From Dermacentor variabilis (lineage: Eukaryota; Arthropoda; Arachnida; Ixodida; Ixodidae): a DNA stretch of 64,000 bases. This document shows, in pieces, positions 56,641 through 64,000 of the stretch. The position numbers and the translations under genes were made by a program. Where the stretch lies: NCBI RefSeq assembly GCF_050947875.1, contig NC_134570.1:207109750-207173749 (forward strand), written 5' to 3'. The notes beneath the pieces were generated by a model, which worked only from the letters and a program-made list of their open reading frames with translations, searched no databases and was not told the DNA's origin. Within the stretch, counting starts at the first letter, position 1. Each line of letters opens with the position of its first letter.

Positions 56641-59508
56641 CATGAGCATGAACAAAGATGACTTCAAGACATGTACTAATCTGAACGAGGTTTGTAGTTT
56701 CTTTCCAAATTCTAACGGTTGCGCCTTTCGTGCTGGTCATGTCAACATTCGCAGTGTTAGAAAACATTGGGGCCATTTTCAGGCCTTAATTACCCCCTTG
56801 AACTCCTATTTCGATGCGATCGTGCTTACTGAGATTAACTTTCCGTCTGCGTCCATCAATCAGTATCAGATAATTGGATACCAAGTTTTTTCATACACTA
56901 GGCCAATTAAGAGGGGAGGAGACGTGGCAGTTTTCATCCGGGACACATGAGCGTCAACTGAGCTGAATTTCTCCTTTTCCCAAGCTGAAATTGTGGCAGT
57001 GCGTCTTTGCGCACCTTCCTTGTCACTAATCCTTCTTGCGGTTTATCGCTCACCGTGTTGCAACGGTCGTTTATTCCTGGATGAACTGGATGTCGCCCTG
57101 GCCTCGATGTCATCAATGGACCATGTTTGCCTAATTGGAGATGTCAACATAGATACGCTACGCCCTTCAGCGACGACAGTTAGTAATTATTTGGACGTCA
57201 TTTCCAAATGGGGGCTTGCAAAACACGATCTGTGAACCTACGCGCGAAGAATTCCTTGCTGGTCATCCTGTGACATCTTGCATAGATCATATAAATATAC
57301 GTGCACATAGCTTGAGTGTCAAATCTGCCGTTATTACAGCGAAACTTGCTGATCATTACATGGTCTGCTGCTCTCTAACAGATGACACTACTCACTTGGT
57401 CGCTCCAAACGAAGTCAAACAAATCATGATTGTTGACCCCTTGGCTTTCGAAAAATTTGTAATGAATCACGACTGGTATAAATTTTTGATGACTGTTCGC
57501 CCAGGCGACGCCTATGACAACTTTGCAACACTGTTCACTGATTTCCGGCTTGCAGCTACACGGGTCTGTAAAATTAAACAACGTAACTTGGACCAAAAAT
57601 GGATGTCGACAGAAATATTCGCGGCAATACAAGCAAAAGACTTGTTATGGGTTCAAACAAAGAGAAATCCTAATTGTACCGCTTTGCGGCTTCAGTTCAA
57701 AGAGCTTCGAAATAAGGTCAATGCTATGATACGTCTAGCAAAACGTAATAACTTACGAGCAAAATTCACGGACGCTCGTTGTGACAGCCGGAAAACATGG
57801 TCCCTAATTAACAGTCTTAGAGGTGGTGATGTAAACGCTAATCGCCATGTTGATCTGATGTCTCGTTTTTCTTCAAATGGTACTGCCACCGTTAATGATT
57901 TTAACTCATTTTTTAAAAAAATGTCTGGTGTAGCGAGACCTCATCCAGATATTTGCACATTGCAAACTAGCATTTCAGAATCCGCCTTCCTTCCCATGTT
58001 TTCGGAACACGATCTGAAATCAATCCTTTTCAGTCTAAAACCAAATAAGTCTCCAGGAATTGAGCTGCGCAGAACTGTCGAAGCAATAAAAGATGTGATA
58101 CTACTCATTTTAAACAATATTATTACCACTGGTATCATTCCCGATAATACGAAAAATGCGCTGATCATTCTTCTTTTTAAAAGTGGCGCACGCAACAATA
58201 TCGAAAACTACCGGCCTATTTCAATCCTTTCATGCATTGGGCAGATATTGGAAGAACATCTGCTCAAGACAATGAGCAGCTTTTTAAACAATCATGGCGT
58301 TTTATCTCCTAGCCAGTAGGGCTTTGCGCCGAATCGGGGTACACAGTTGCTGCTTAAAGATTTTTCCGATACACTAAACTCTGCGTTTGAACACAATCAG
58401 ATTGCTTGTGCACTGTTTCTTGACGTCCGCAAAGCGTTTGACAGCGTCTGTCATAGTATACTACTAACCAAACTTTCTTTGCTAGGCTTTCGGGTGTGCG
58501 TTTTTGCGGCTTCTGAAAAACTTCCTATCTCACAGGCACCAACTTACGTCTATTGGAAAATTTCGTAGCAGCCTGACCGAAATTAAATCTGGCGTCAACC
58601 GAGGTTCAATTTTAAGTCCGTTATTATTTACTTTATATTTTAACGGTTTATCTCATGTTGTGAACGTCAAATTATATCAGTATGCTGATGACACCGTTCT
58701 TGTTTCACACGCTCGAAGTTACACTGACGCCATCTATTCTTTACAAATGGCAACAACAAAAGTGATGGACTGGTTTCGGAATAATGTAGCCCATGTCAAT
58801 GCGTTCAAAACTCAACTAATCTGTTTCCACAACCTTGTCAAGCAAGTTACCCTATCGTCCCCAGTATATTTGCACACATCACACTGCAATCCCTGTTCGT
58901 GTGACCCTGTACAATACGCTTGTTCAATTAAATACCTTGGTGTTTCTTTTTTTTTACAGTGATTTATCCTGGAACTCTCATTTCGCATATATTTGTCACA
59001 AACTTCACGCAGTGTCTTGTGCTTTGTATAATATTAAATTTTGCATGCCATTGTCTGTCCGAAAGCTTGTAGTACATGACTTATGCTACAGTGTAATCAG
59101 GTATTGGATATCTGCATACGGTCACGGCGCTCAACATTTGGTAAACCAGGTCAACTCCGTCCTTCGTGGCATTCTGAAGCATGTTGCTTATGATGTCCCC
59201 CCCCCCCCCAAATCTGATGTGTTCAAAAGTTTGTCTTTACCTGATTTCAATTCTTTGCTGCTAGAAACTGTTGTCTTAAAGTATTTTTGGATAAGCCAGT
59301 ATAAAATTCCTTATGTGCCTGTTCGTTGCCTGAGACCAAAGAATCCGTATGTTACACCCCGCTGTTAGACGAGATTTGGTCGAAGACTCCGTAACTATTA
59401 TGTCCCAGCAATGTTTAATTTACTTCCCGAAAGCATACAAGATGTGAAGGCGAAATATGGTCTCAGAAAGGCTCTTAGACACATTAATGCGTCATCGGAA
59501 GCCTGTCA
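56641..59508 (+). mobile_element. CR1-like LINE: endonuclease and reverse transcriptase
   Basis: Fairly complete plus-strand ORF2. Endonuclease: AGHVNIRSVRKHW, FDAIVLTEINFPS (catalytic Glu), YTRPIKRGGDVAVFIRD, LILLAVYRSPC, HVCLIGDVNIDTL (catalytic D and N) and CIDHINIR. RT from about 58000: LKPNKSPGIELRR (GPDGI lost), NIENYRPISILSCIGQILEE, CALFLDVRKAFDSVCH (palm A), EIKSGVNRGSILSPLLF (VPQGS decayed to VNRGS) and LYQYADDTVLV, with YADD at 58681-58692. The end block runs to KNPYV near 59355 and, after a shift, RFGRRLRNYYVPAMFNLLPE. Defects: TGA at 56948, a +1 in a G5 run near 57205, TAG at 58317, shifts near 58495 and in a T-run near 58950, TAG at 59366. Split from its 3' UTR by the I-like LINE. 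Confidence 0.85.
57216..58319 (+). pseudogene. CR1-like LINE ORF2, longest intact frame (367 codons)
   Basis: This frame spans the end of the endonuclease (ICEPTREE, CIDHINIRAHS, ADHYMVCCSL as the SDH-like region with S to A) and the linker (RNLDQKWMSTEIFAAIQAKD; LRNKVNAMIRLAKRNNLRAK). It continues into the first RT motifs (LNNIITTGIIPDNTKNALII; YRPISILSCIGQILEEHLLK), ending at a TAG within the SQ*GFAPNRGTQLL motif. The RT continues in the same frame after the TAG to about 58490. The ATG at its start is internal, so it is not a real start codon. Confidence 0.75.
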
Positions 59509-59575
59509 TGTGTGTGTGTGTGTGTGATAACTTTATTTGGAATCCGGCGATTGGGAGGCCCGGGCCTGGGGCCGC

Positions 59576-61951
59576 CTAGATGGCCACTGGGAGCTGCTGC
59601 TCCCGTGCGGCTTCCTTGGCTCGCTGGACGGCCCAAAGTTGGTCTTGGAGTTCTGAGCTGAGCAGCACGGCCGACCACCGCGCCCGTAGATTTTCTGGGG
59701 AGACTGCCATTTTATTTTGGTATATTTCACATCCCCACAACATGTGTTGAAGGGTGGCTCTAACAGACTTGCATAGCTTGCACATATCGCTCTCGTATAT
59801 ATCGGGGTAGGAAGTTTTTAGTTGCACGGGACTCGTATAAGTTTCTGTTTGTAGTCGCCTCCAAGTAACGGACTCAGCTCTGTTCAGTTTAGTGTGAGGC
59901 GGTGGTAATACCCGCCTCCGATTTTGATAGAATTTGGTAATATCACTACATCTTGTTAATACATCTTTTTCTCTCCAGATTTCCTGCTCCGCGTTCTCCT
60001 GACCGATGGAAGGCACTCTTTGCTCAGCTCGGCGAGTAAGACCTCGAGCTTCGCGGTGTGCTACCTCGTTGAGGTTGACTGCGGGAATGTCTGGAGTCGT
60101 ATGCGCTGGGAACCAGATCAATTGCCTGCCGTTCTTCTCTGCATTGGAGAACTTTGCTTCATTGACTCTGATTATGTGCCATGCCTCGAGAGAGATCCTA
60201 CCTTTTGCATAATTTATAATGGCCGCTTGAGAATCGCTAATTATGTGCTGAGCATTCGTGGAGACCAATGCTAGTGCAATGGCTACCTCCTCTGCGGTCA
60301 CGGAATGTTTGGTATTAACTGATACGCTTGTAAGGGGTTTTTGGGTGTGATCTACGATTACTGCTACATAGCTATTTCTGTCTGGGTATTCAGCCGCGTC
60401 TACGAAGGTTGCTCTGTCGTCTGACCCAAAGCTTCGGATAATTTTCTCTGCTCTACTCTTGCGTCTGCCGTCGTTGTAACCTGGATGCATGTTCTTGGGT
60501 ATATTTGGTACTAGGAGTTTGTCACGAATTTCTCTCGTTATCGTGCTCTTTTCCTCGTATAGATTGTGATAATTCATTCCTAGTTTGCTTAGTAAATGCC
60601 GTCCCGTTTTGGTTTTGGTTAGTCGCTCTGCTTGAGATGTTTGTTGTGCTTCTATGAGTTCGTCCAGTGTGTTGTGGAGTCCTAACTTTAGCAAGAGATC
60701 CGTGCTCGTACTGATGGGAACCCCTAGCGCTAGTTTGTATGCTTTTTTTATCATGTTGTTAATTTTACGCTTTTCAGCTGCAAACCAATTGTGGAAGGCT
60801 GCTATGTATGTGATCTGACTGATTACGAATGATTGTATCAGCCGTATGATACTTTTTTCCTTCATACCTTCGTGCTTGTTAGTAATTCGTTTGATTAATC
60901 TCATGGTGTTTGTTACCTTTGTGTCTAACTTCTTTACCGTTTCCCTATTTGTTCCTTTGTTCTCGATTACCAGACCCAGCACTCTGAGCTGGTTGACTAT
61001 TGGGATATTCCGCCCGTTCTTGGTGTGTAGCTTGATTTCCTCATGAGCCTTGTTTCTGTCGTATTCTTTGGGAGGCCTGCCTCTAAGTGTGGGGCGGTAC
61101 AATAGAAGTTCAGATTTCTCTGCAGAGCATGTGAGGCCTGTTCCTATGAGGTGTTCCTCTACTGTGTTAATTGCTGTCTGGAGTCGTTGTTCTATTGATC
61201 CGTCGCTGCCATCACAGGTCCAGATAGTAATATCGTCCGCGTAGATTGTGTGATTCAGGGACTCTATGTGATTTAATTTTTCGGGGAGTCCCATCAAGAC
61301 AAGAATAAACAGCATCGGCGAGATGACAGCGCCTTGCGGCGTGCCGGCCCCCCCTATGTCGATCTCGGGCGACTTGAGCCCTCCGACGGAGATGACTGCT
61401 TTCCTATCTGATAGAAAGCTCTTGATGTAGTTATACGTCCGTTGCCCTAGTCCTATTCGTTCGATGTTTTCCAATATGGTTGCGTGGTTGGCATTATCGA
61501 AAGCTTTTTTAAGATCAAGGCCCAAGATGGCCCTTGTCGAGCGCGTGTTATAATCGATTATCTGATGCTTAAGTTGGAGCATCGCATCTTGTGTCGAAAG
61601 ATTTTTGCAAAATCCTATCATTGTATCTGGGTATATGGTATTATCCTCTAAGAAGTTGTCTACTCTGTTTAAAATTACATGTTCCATTAATTTTCCGACG
61701 CAGGATGTTAGGGAGATTGGTCTGAGGTTGTCTATCTCAAGCTTCTTACCAGGTTTTGGAATAAGCGTTATCGTCGCTTTCTTCCATTGAGCTGGCACTT
61801 CTCCCTTTACCCAACACTCGTTTATGTATTCTGTTAGTTTGGCTATCGATTCATCATCCAGGTTCCTGAGAGTCTTGTTGGTTATACCGTCCGGGCCTGG
61901 GGCGGATTTGGTGTTTAACTTTTGTAGGGCCGCGCGGATTTCTGCCTCCAT
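59576..61951 (-). CDS. I-like LINE reverse transcriptase/RNase H (791 codons open)
   Basis: This encodes the enzyme that would copy the element's RNA onto nicked target DNA. Motifs by residue: APGPDGITNKTL 17-28; LRPISLTSCVGKLMEHVI 76-93; ILGLDLKKAFDNANH 142-156 (palm A, catalytic D147); GTPQGAVISPMLF 203-215; YADD 237-240 (catalytic). RNase H follows at about 514-640, with D518, E554/E555 and D573 of the SDSQAAI motif; the last acidic position is changed (NEVAH, His632). A knuckle, C-x2-C-x8-H-x4-C, lies at 724-741. The frame continues upstream 21 codons to a TAG at 62015, so the ATG at 61951 is internal, not the native start. No lesion lies within these 791 codons. Family assignment is firm; exact clade is inferred. 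Confidence 0.85.
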   Translation of the reverse strand: MEAEIRAALQKLNTKSAPGPDGITNKTLRNLDDESIAKLTEYINECWVKGEVPAQWKKATITLIPKPGKKLEIDNLRPISLTSCVGKLMEHVILNRVDNFLEDNTIYPDTMIGFCKNLSTQDAMLQLKHQIIDYNTRSTRAILGLDLKKAFDNANHATILENIERIGLGQRTYNYIKSFLSDRKAVISVGGLKSPEIDIGGAGTPQGAVISPMLFILVLMGLPEKLNHIESLNHTIYADDITIWTCDGSDGSIEQRLQTAINTVEEHLIGTGLTCSAEKSELLLYRPTLRGRPPKEYDRNKAHEEIKLHTKNGRNIPIVNQLRVLGLVIENKGTNRETVKKLDTKVTNTMRLIKRITNKHEGMKEKSIIRLIQSFVISQITYIAAFHNWFAAEKRKINNMIKKAYKLALGVPISTSTDLLLKLGLHNTLDELIEAQQTSQAERLTKTKTGRHLLSKLGMNYHNLYEEKSTITREIRDKLLVPNIPKNMHPGYNDGRRKSRAEKIIRSFGSDDRATFVDAAEYPDRNSYVAVIVDHTQKPLTSVSVNTKHSVTAEEVAIALALVSTNAQHIISDSQAAIINYAKGRISLEAWHIIRVNEAKFSNAEKNGRQLIWFPAHTTPDIPAVNLNEVAHREARGLTRRAEQRVPSIGQENAEQEIWREKDVLTRCSDITKFYQNRRRVLPPPHTKLNRAESVTWRRLQTETYTSPVQLKTSYPDIYESDMCKLCKSVRATLQHMLWGCEIYQNKMAVSPENLRARWSAVLLSSELQDQLWAVQRAKEAAREQQLPVAI

Positions 61952-62014
61952 GAGTTCCTCGTCTAATTTTGCGTTTGTATTCCCGTTGTAGCTAGGATAG
62001 ATGCAAGGGGGTGC

Positions 62015-62551
62015 CTATTTTAAGTATTTCTGCTGTAATTCATTGATAAATTCCTCTTCTGTACCCTCATATGCGTGTATTAACTTATTAATGGCTTGCA
62101 TGTGATTTTTCTTGTTATTGTCATGGTCAAGCAGGAACCTGAGCATGTGCCAGGTTTTGCCGGTGCTTAATTGTCCGTCCATGGAATTACATATCTCGTC
62201 CCATTGTTGTTTGGTCAATTGCTTAGCATTTTCTTCTATTTTTTTGTTGAGGAGTGCTATGCGCTTTCTTAACTTTCTGTTATGCTTCTGACCGCTAAGT
62301 CTATTCTGAAGCGACTGCTTAGCTTCCCACATGTGGAGAAGAATGCTGTCGCATTTATCCAAGTTAGATTCAGGTGGTGCTATTTTTGTGGCAGCTTTGA
62401 CGTCATCACTGAGCTCCTTAGTCCATTGTTCTATGTCTGCGATTGATCGTTGATGTGTCTTCTCTTGCGTTCTACGAAATAGTTCCCAGTCTACTAATTT
62501 GATCTGTCGTTCCTTGGGTCTATTCGGCCCTTCTCTGACGTGTAACTCCAA
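62015..62551 (-). pseudogene. I-like LINE endonuclease-RT linker region
   Basis: This frame joins endonuclease to RT. It begins inside the 8-bp duplication region and reads HRILELHVREG-type text, then a helical, basic segment (RLSGQKHNRKLRKRIALLNK). EEEFINELQQKYLK follows before a single TAG at 62017-62015. The reading frame is identical on both sides of the TAG, so one base change would account for the break. The linker in this family carries no catalytic motif. Confidence 0.7.
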
Positions 62552-63222
62552 TATGCGGTGGTCACTTGGTCACTACCCAAATCTTCCAGTGTGTTGTGCC
62601 ACGTCGCCTTTTCAATATTCTTGGTAAAGGTTAGGTCTGGGGTTGTGTCCCTGTTTAGCGCCGTGCCTACTCTGGTTGGAGTGGCGGGGTCTGTGACAAG
62701 CGTGAGGCCTAATTCTTGCGAGTCGTTCCATAAGTCCCTTCCTTTTGCTCTGGTATATAAGTATCCCCACGTGGTGTGTGGGGCATTAAAGTCTCCTCCT
62801 ATAACTACCGGATTTTCTCCAGCAAGTCTGAGTGTTTTCTGGAATAGGTTCTTGAATTTGTGTTTATGTAGCATGGGGTTACTATAAATGTTGAGAATAA
62901 ATAAGCTACGTCCTGTCTTTTTTTGTGGGATGAGTTCCAATAGAATATTGTCAATGTGCGTTATGCCTGTGTTGTGCTGCATGCAAGTTATGTTTCTTTT
63001 TACCAGCGTAGTTAATGCCCTGGTGTCCCCTTCGGCATAGCCAAAAGATCTGTATCCTGCTAGCTTTGCAATCCCGTGTGTTTCCTGCAGAATTATGACG
63101 TCCGGTGTATCCTTGTCTTTCAAATACTGCTGCAAAACTGACTTTTTGTTTTCGTAACTTCTACAATTCCACTGCCATATCCTGAACCCTTCTTTAGCGC
63201 GCCTCATTTCGGGTGCGACCAT
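62494..63222 (-). pseudogene. I-like LINE AP-endonuclease, frameshifted at its last motif
   Basis: The domain would nick target DNA. Visible residues: IWQWNCRS with N19; DVIILQETHG with E47; LFILNIYSNP; VIGGDFNAPHTTWG with D144 and N146; TPDLTFT with D196; and the final GSD at 217-218, where the catalytic SDH should be completed. There, AGTGACCA is present twice in tandem (plus 62559-62574), which changes SDH to SDQ and shifts the frame into a false stop at 62494. Removing one copy in thought would restore the frame into the linker, which is why I call it a recent lesion. Its start overlaps the ORF1 end by 19 bp. Confidence 0.8.
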
Positions 63223-63698
63223 GGGAGGGGGACGGGAGGTTGGAGAGAAGCTGATCTTATATAATTAGGTGGTTGTGAAGTGGGTAAGGATTGTGGTGCT
63301 TCTGACGCAACAGAGGGGAGTCCATTACTTGGTGACTGGTTTGCCTCTAGGATGTCTAATCTACTCATAATTGCTGCTATTGCCTTAGCCATTTCATTCA
63401 TCATTTCGCCCCGTTTTTCATTTGACTTTTGTATTTCTGCTAGGCTCTTTTGAATATCGGCTAATGCTTTATCTACCACTGCGTTATCTTGTTTATCACT
63501 GATGGCTTGGGCCTTGCGTTTGAGTGGAGGGGGCTCATCCCCTTCGTCCATCTTATTGTCCGGGATTTCAAATGGCTCTTTCGTGCTCGCGTGTGGAGTG
63601 GAAGTGTCTGTGTTTTTTTTCTCACTGTTGTCTACAATATAATAAGGTGTTACTGATGGCTCTCTCGTTGTCTGCCAGGCACTGCCGTTCACGCCCAC
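63204..63698 (-). CDS. I-like LINE ORF1-like frame (164 codons, probably truncated)
   Basis: Polar N-terminus, then a helical segment with regular hydrophobic spacing, ALADIQKSLAEIQKSNEKRG and MMNEMAKAIAAIMSRLDILE (about residues 75-118), suggesting a coiled coil. A Ser/Pro/Gln-rich tail follows. I-type ORF1 proteins usually carry CCHC knuckles and are longer; none are seen, so this may be only part of ORF1. The frame begins at GTG and stays open upstream, so the true start is not defined. It overlaps the endonuclease start by 19 bp. It would act as the RNA-binding partner of the RT. Confidence 0.5.
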   Translation of the reverse strand: MGVNGSAWQTTREPSVTPYYIVDNSEKKNTDTSTPHASTKEPFEIPDNKMDEGDEPPPLKRKAQAISDKQDNAVVDKALADIQKSLAEIQKSNEKRGEMMNEMAKAIAAIMSRLDILEANQSPSNGLPSVASEAPQSLPTSQPPNYIRSASLQPPVPLPWSHPK

Positions 63699-63700
63699 TG

Positions 63701-63783
63701 CGGCTTTGGCAGGCCCGATTCTTCCATTGTATGATTCTCAAATCATCAATAAAGTTTTATTATTATTATTATTATTATTATCT
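63701..63783 (+). mobile_element. 3' UTR of the split CR1-like LINE, with (TTA)n tail
   Basis: On the plus strand GGCAGGCCCGATTCTTCC is followed by AATAAA at 63748-63753 and a (TTA)n tail at 63757-63783. This is a LINE-style 3' end on the opposite strand to the adjacent I-like element. The plus-strand CR1-like ORF2 at 56.6-59.5 kb lacks a 3' end before the insertion, so this is taken as its missing tail. Confidence 0.6.
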
Positions 63784-64000
63784 CTTTCTGTTTCGTAATG
63801 TATTCAAACGTGTAATAGAAAGCATGTCCTTCAAGCATCAAACATGCAACCATGTTCACAGCAGCACAGCGCTGACTGTGACAGGTAGGTCTAACCAGGA
63901 ATAACTAGTGCAGAACAAATGGGCATAATTAACAAAACCGTCTTAGTATGGGTGAATAAGTATTAATTTACGTCATACGCGCGACTCTATTGACCCCAAA
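63784..64000. other. Stretch without recognised features
   Basis: AT-rich window end. No gene or repeat is seen. Confidence 0.5.

Larger units (their letters stand above)
59509..63700 (-). mobile_element. I-like LINE with RNase H, nearly intact
   Basis: A 4.2-kb non-LTR element on the minus strand. Protein order from 63698 down: a short ORF1-like frame, AP-endonuclease, linker, RT, RNase H and a C-terminal CCHC knuckle. It ends in AATAAAGTTAT (signal at 59537-59532) and a (CA)9 tail, seen as (TG)n at 59509-59526. RT plus RNase H places it among I-group LINEs. The 5' end is near 63700, where sequence assignable to the interrupted CR1-like element resumes. ORF1 lacks zinc knuckles, so it may be 5'-truncated. 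Only two lesions stop the pol frame: an 8-bp duplication at 62559-62574 and an amber codon at 62015. It is the youngest large insertion in the window. Confidence 0.85.

Noticed and set aside
57375..57632. Minus-strand ORFs inside the CR1-like ORF2
   Set aside because: They are antisense shadows of the RT/endonuclease frame.

Overview
Organism. The window is animal nuclear DNA made almost wholly of decayed transposable elements. I infer a hard tick (metastriate Ixodidae) because it holds three copies of a tRNA-derived SINE that I recognise from memory as the Ruka family described in Rhipicephalus, next to LINE, RTE and Penelope-like elements of the kind that fill tick genomes. There is no operon structure, no dense coding, no CRISPR array, and no host gene I can name. 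ORFs were judged by conserved motifs, not length, because most long ORFs here are chance frames.

Layout. 0.4-2.1 kb: a Jockey/CR1-like LINE remnant and a Penelope-like (PLE) GIY-YIG remnant, both minus. 4.7-5.7 kb: a LINE ORF1 with a 2A-like (StopGo) motif, then a MITE-like block. 6.0-7.0 kb: a SINE, a LINE endonuclease fragment and a Gypsy RT fragment. 7.5-8.2 kb: a foldback element with TA flanks. 8.3-10.8 kb: a large PLE palindrome folded on an (AT)n tract, plus PLE linker and RT fragments. 10.9-12.5 kb: a LINE remnant. 14.9-16.4 kb: an RTE element. 19.4-21.2 kb: a second PLE with its own 3' end inverted at its 5' side. 21.3-23.2 kb: a minus LINE. 24-26.3 kb: CpG-rich repeat material and tRNA-like SINE heads. 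27.1-30.3 kb: a diverged direct duplication, possibly LTRs of a decayed LTR element, containing an inverted SINE. 30.3-31.5 kb: a second RTE. 34.3-34.5 kb: the only plausible host-like signal, a TATA box followed by a short signal-peptide-like exon with a splice donor. 35.5-37.8 kb: a minus LINE. 43.2 kb: the best SINE copy. 44.4-49.2 kb: a long minus LINE with a second 2A-like motif, interrupted by a foldback element and by a dispersed repeat. 53.8-54.1 kb: a small foldback and a tRNA-like head. 56.6-63.8 kb: a plus-strand CR1-like LINE split near its 3' end by a younger minus-strand I-like LINE with RT and RNase H.

How the parts relate. The elements are independent parasites in nested layers, not a pathway. 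The youngest large insertion looks like the I-like LINE at 59.5-63.7 kb. Its protein set is complete except for an 8-bp duplication in the endonuclease and one amber codon. The most unusual observations are two separate LINE ORF1 regions that each carry a 2A-like motif, and two unrelated PLE loci that both show large inverted structures.
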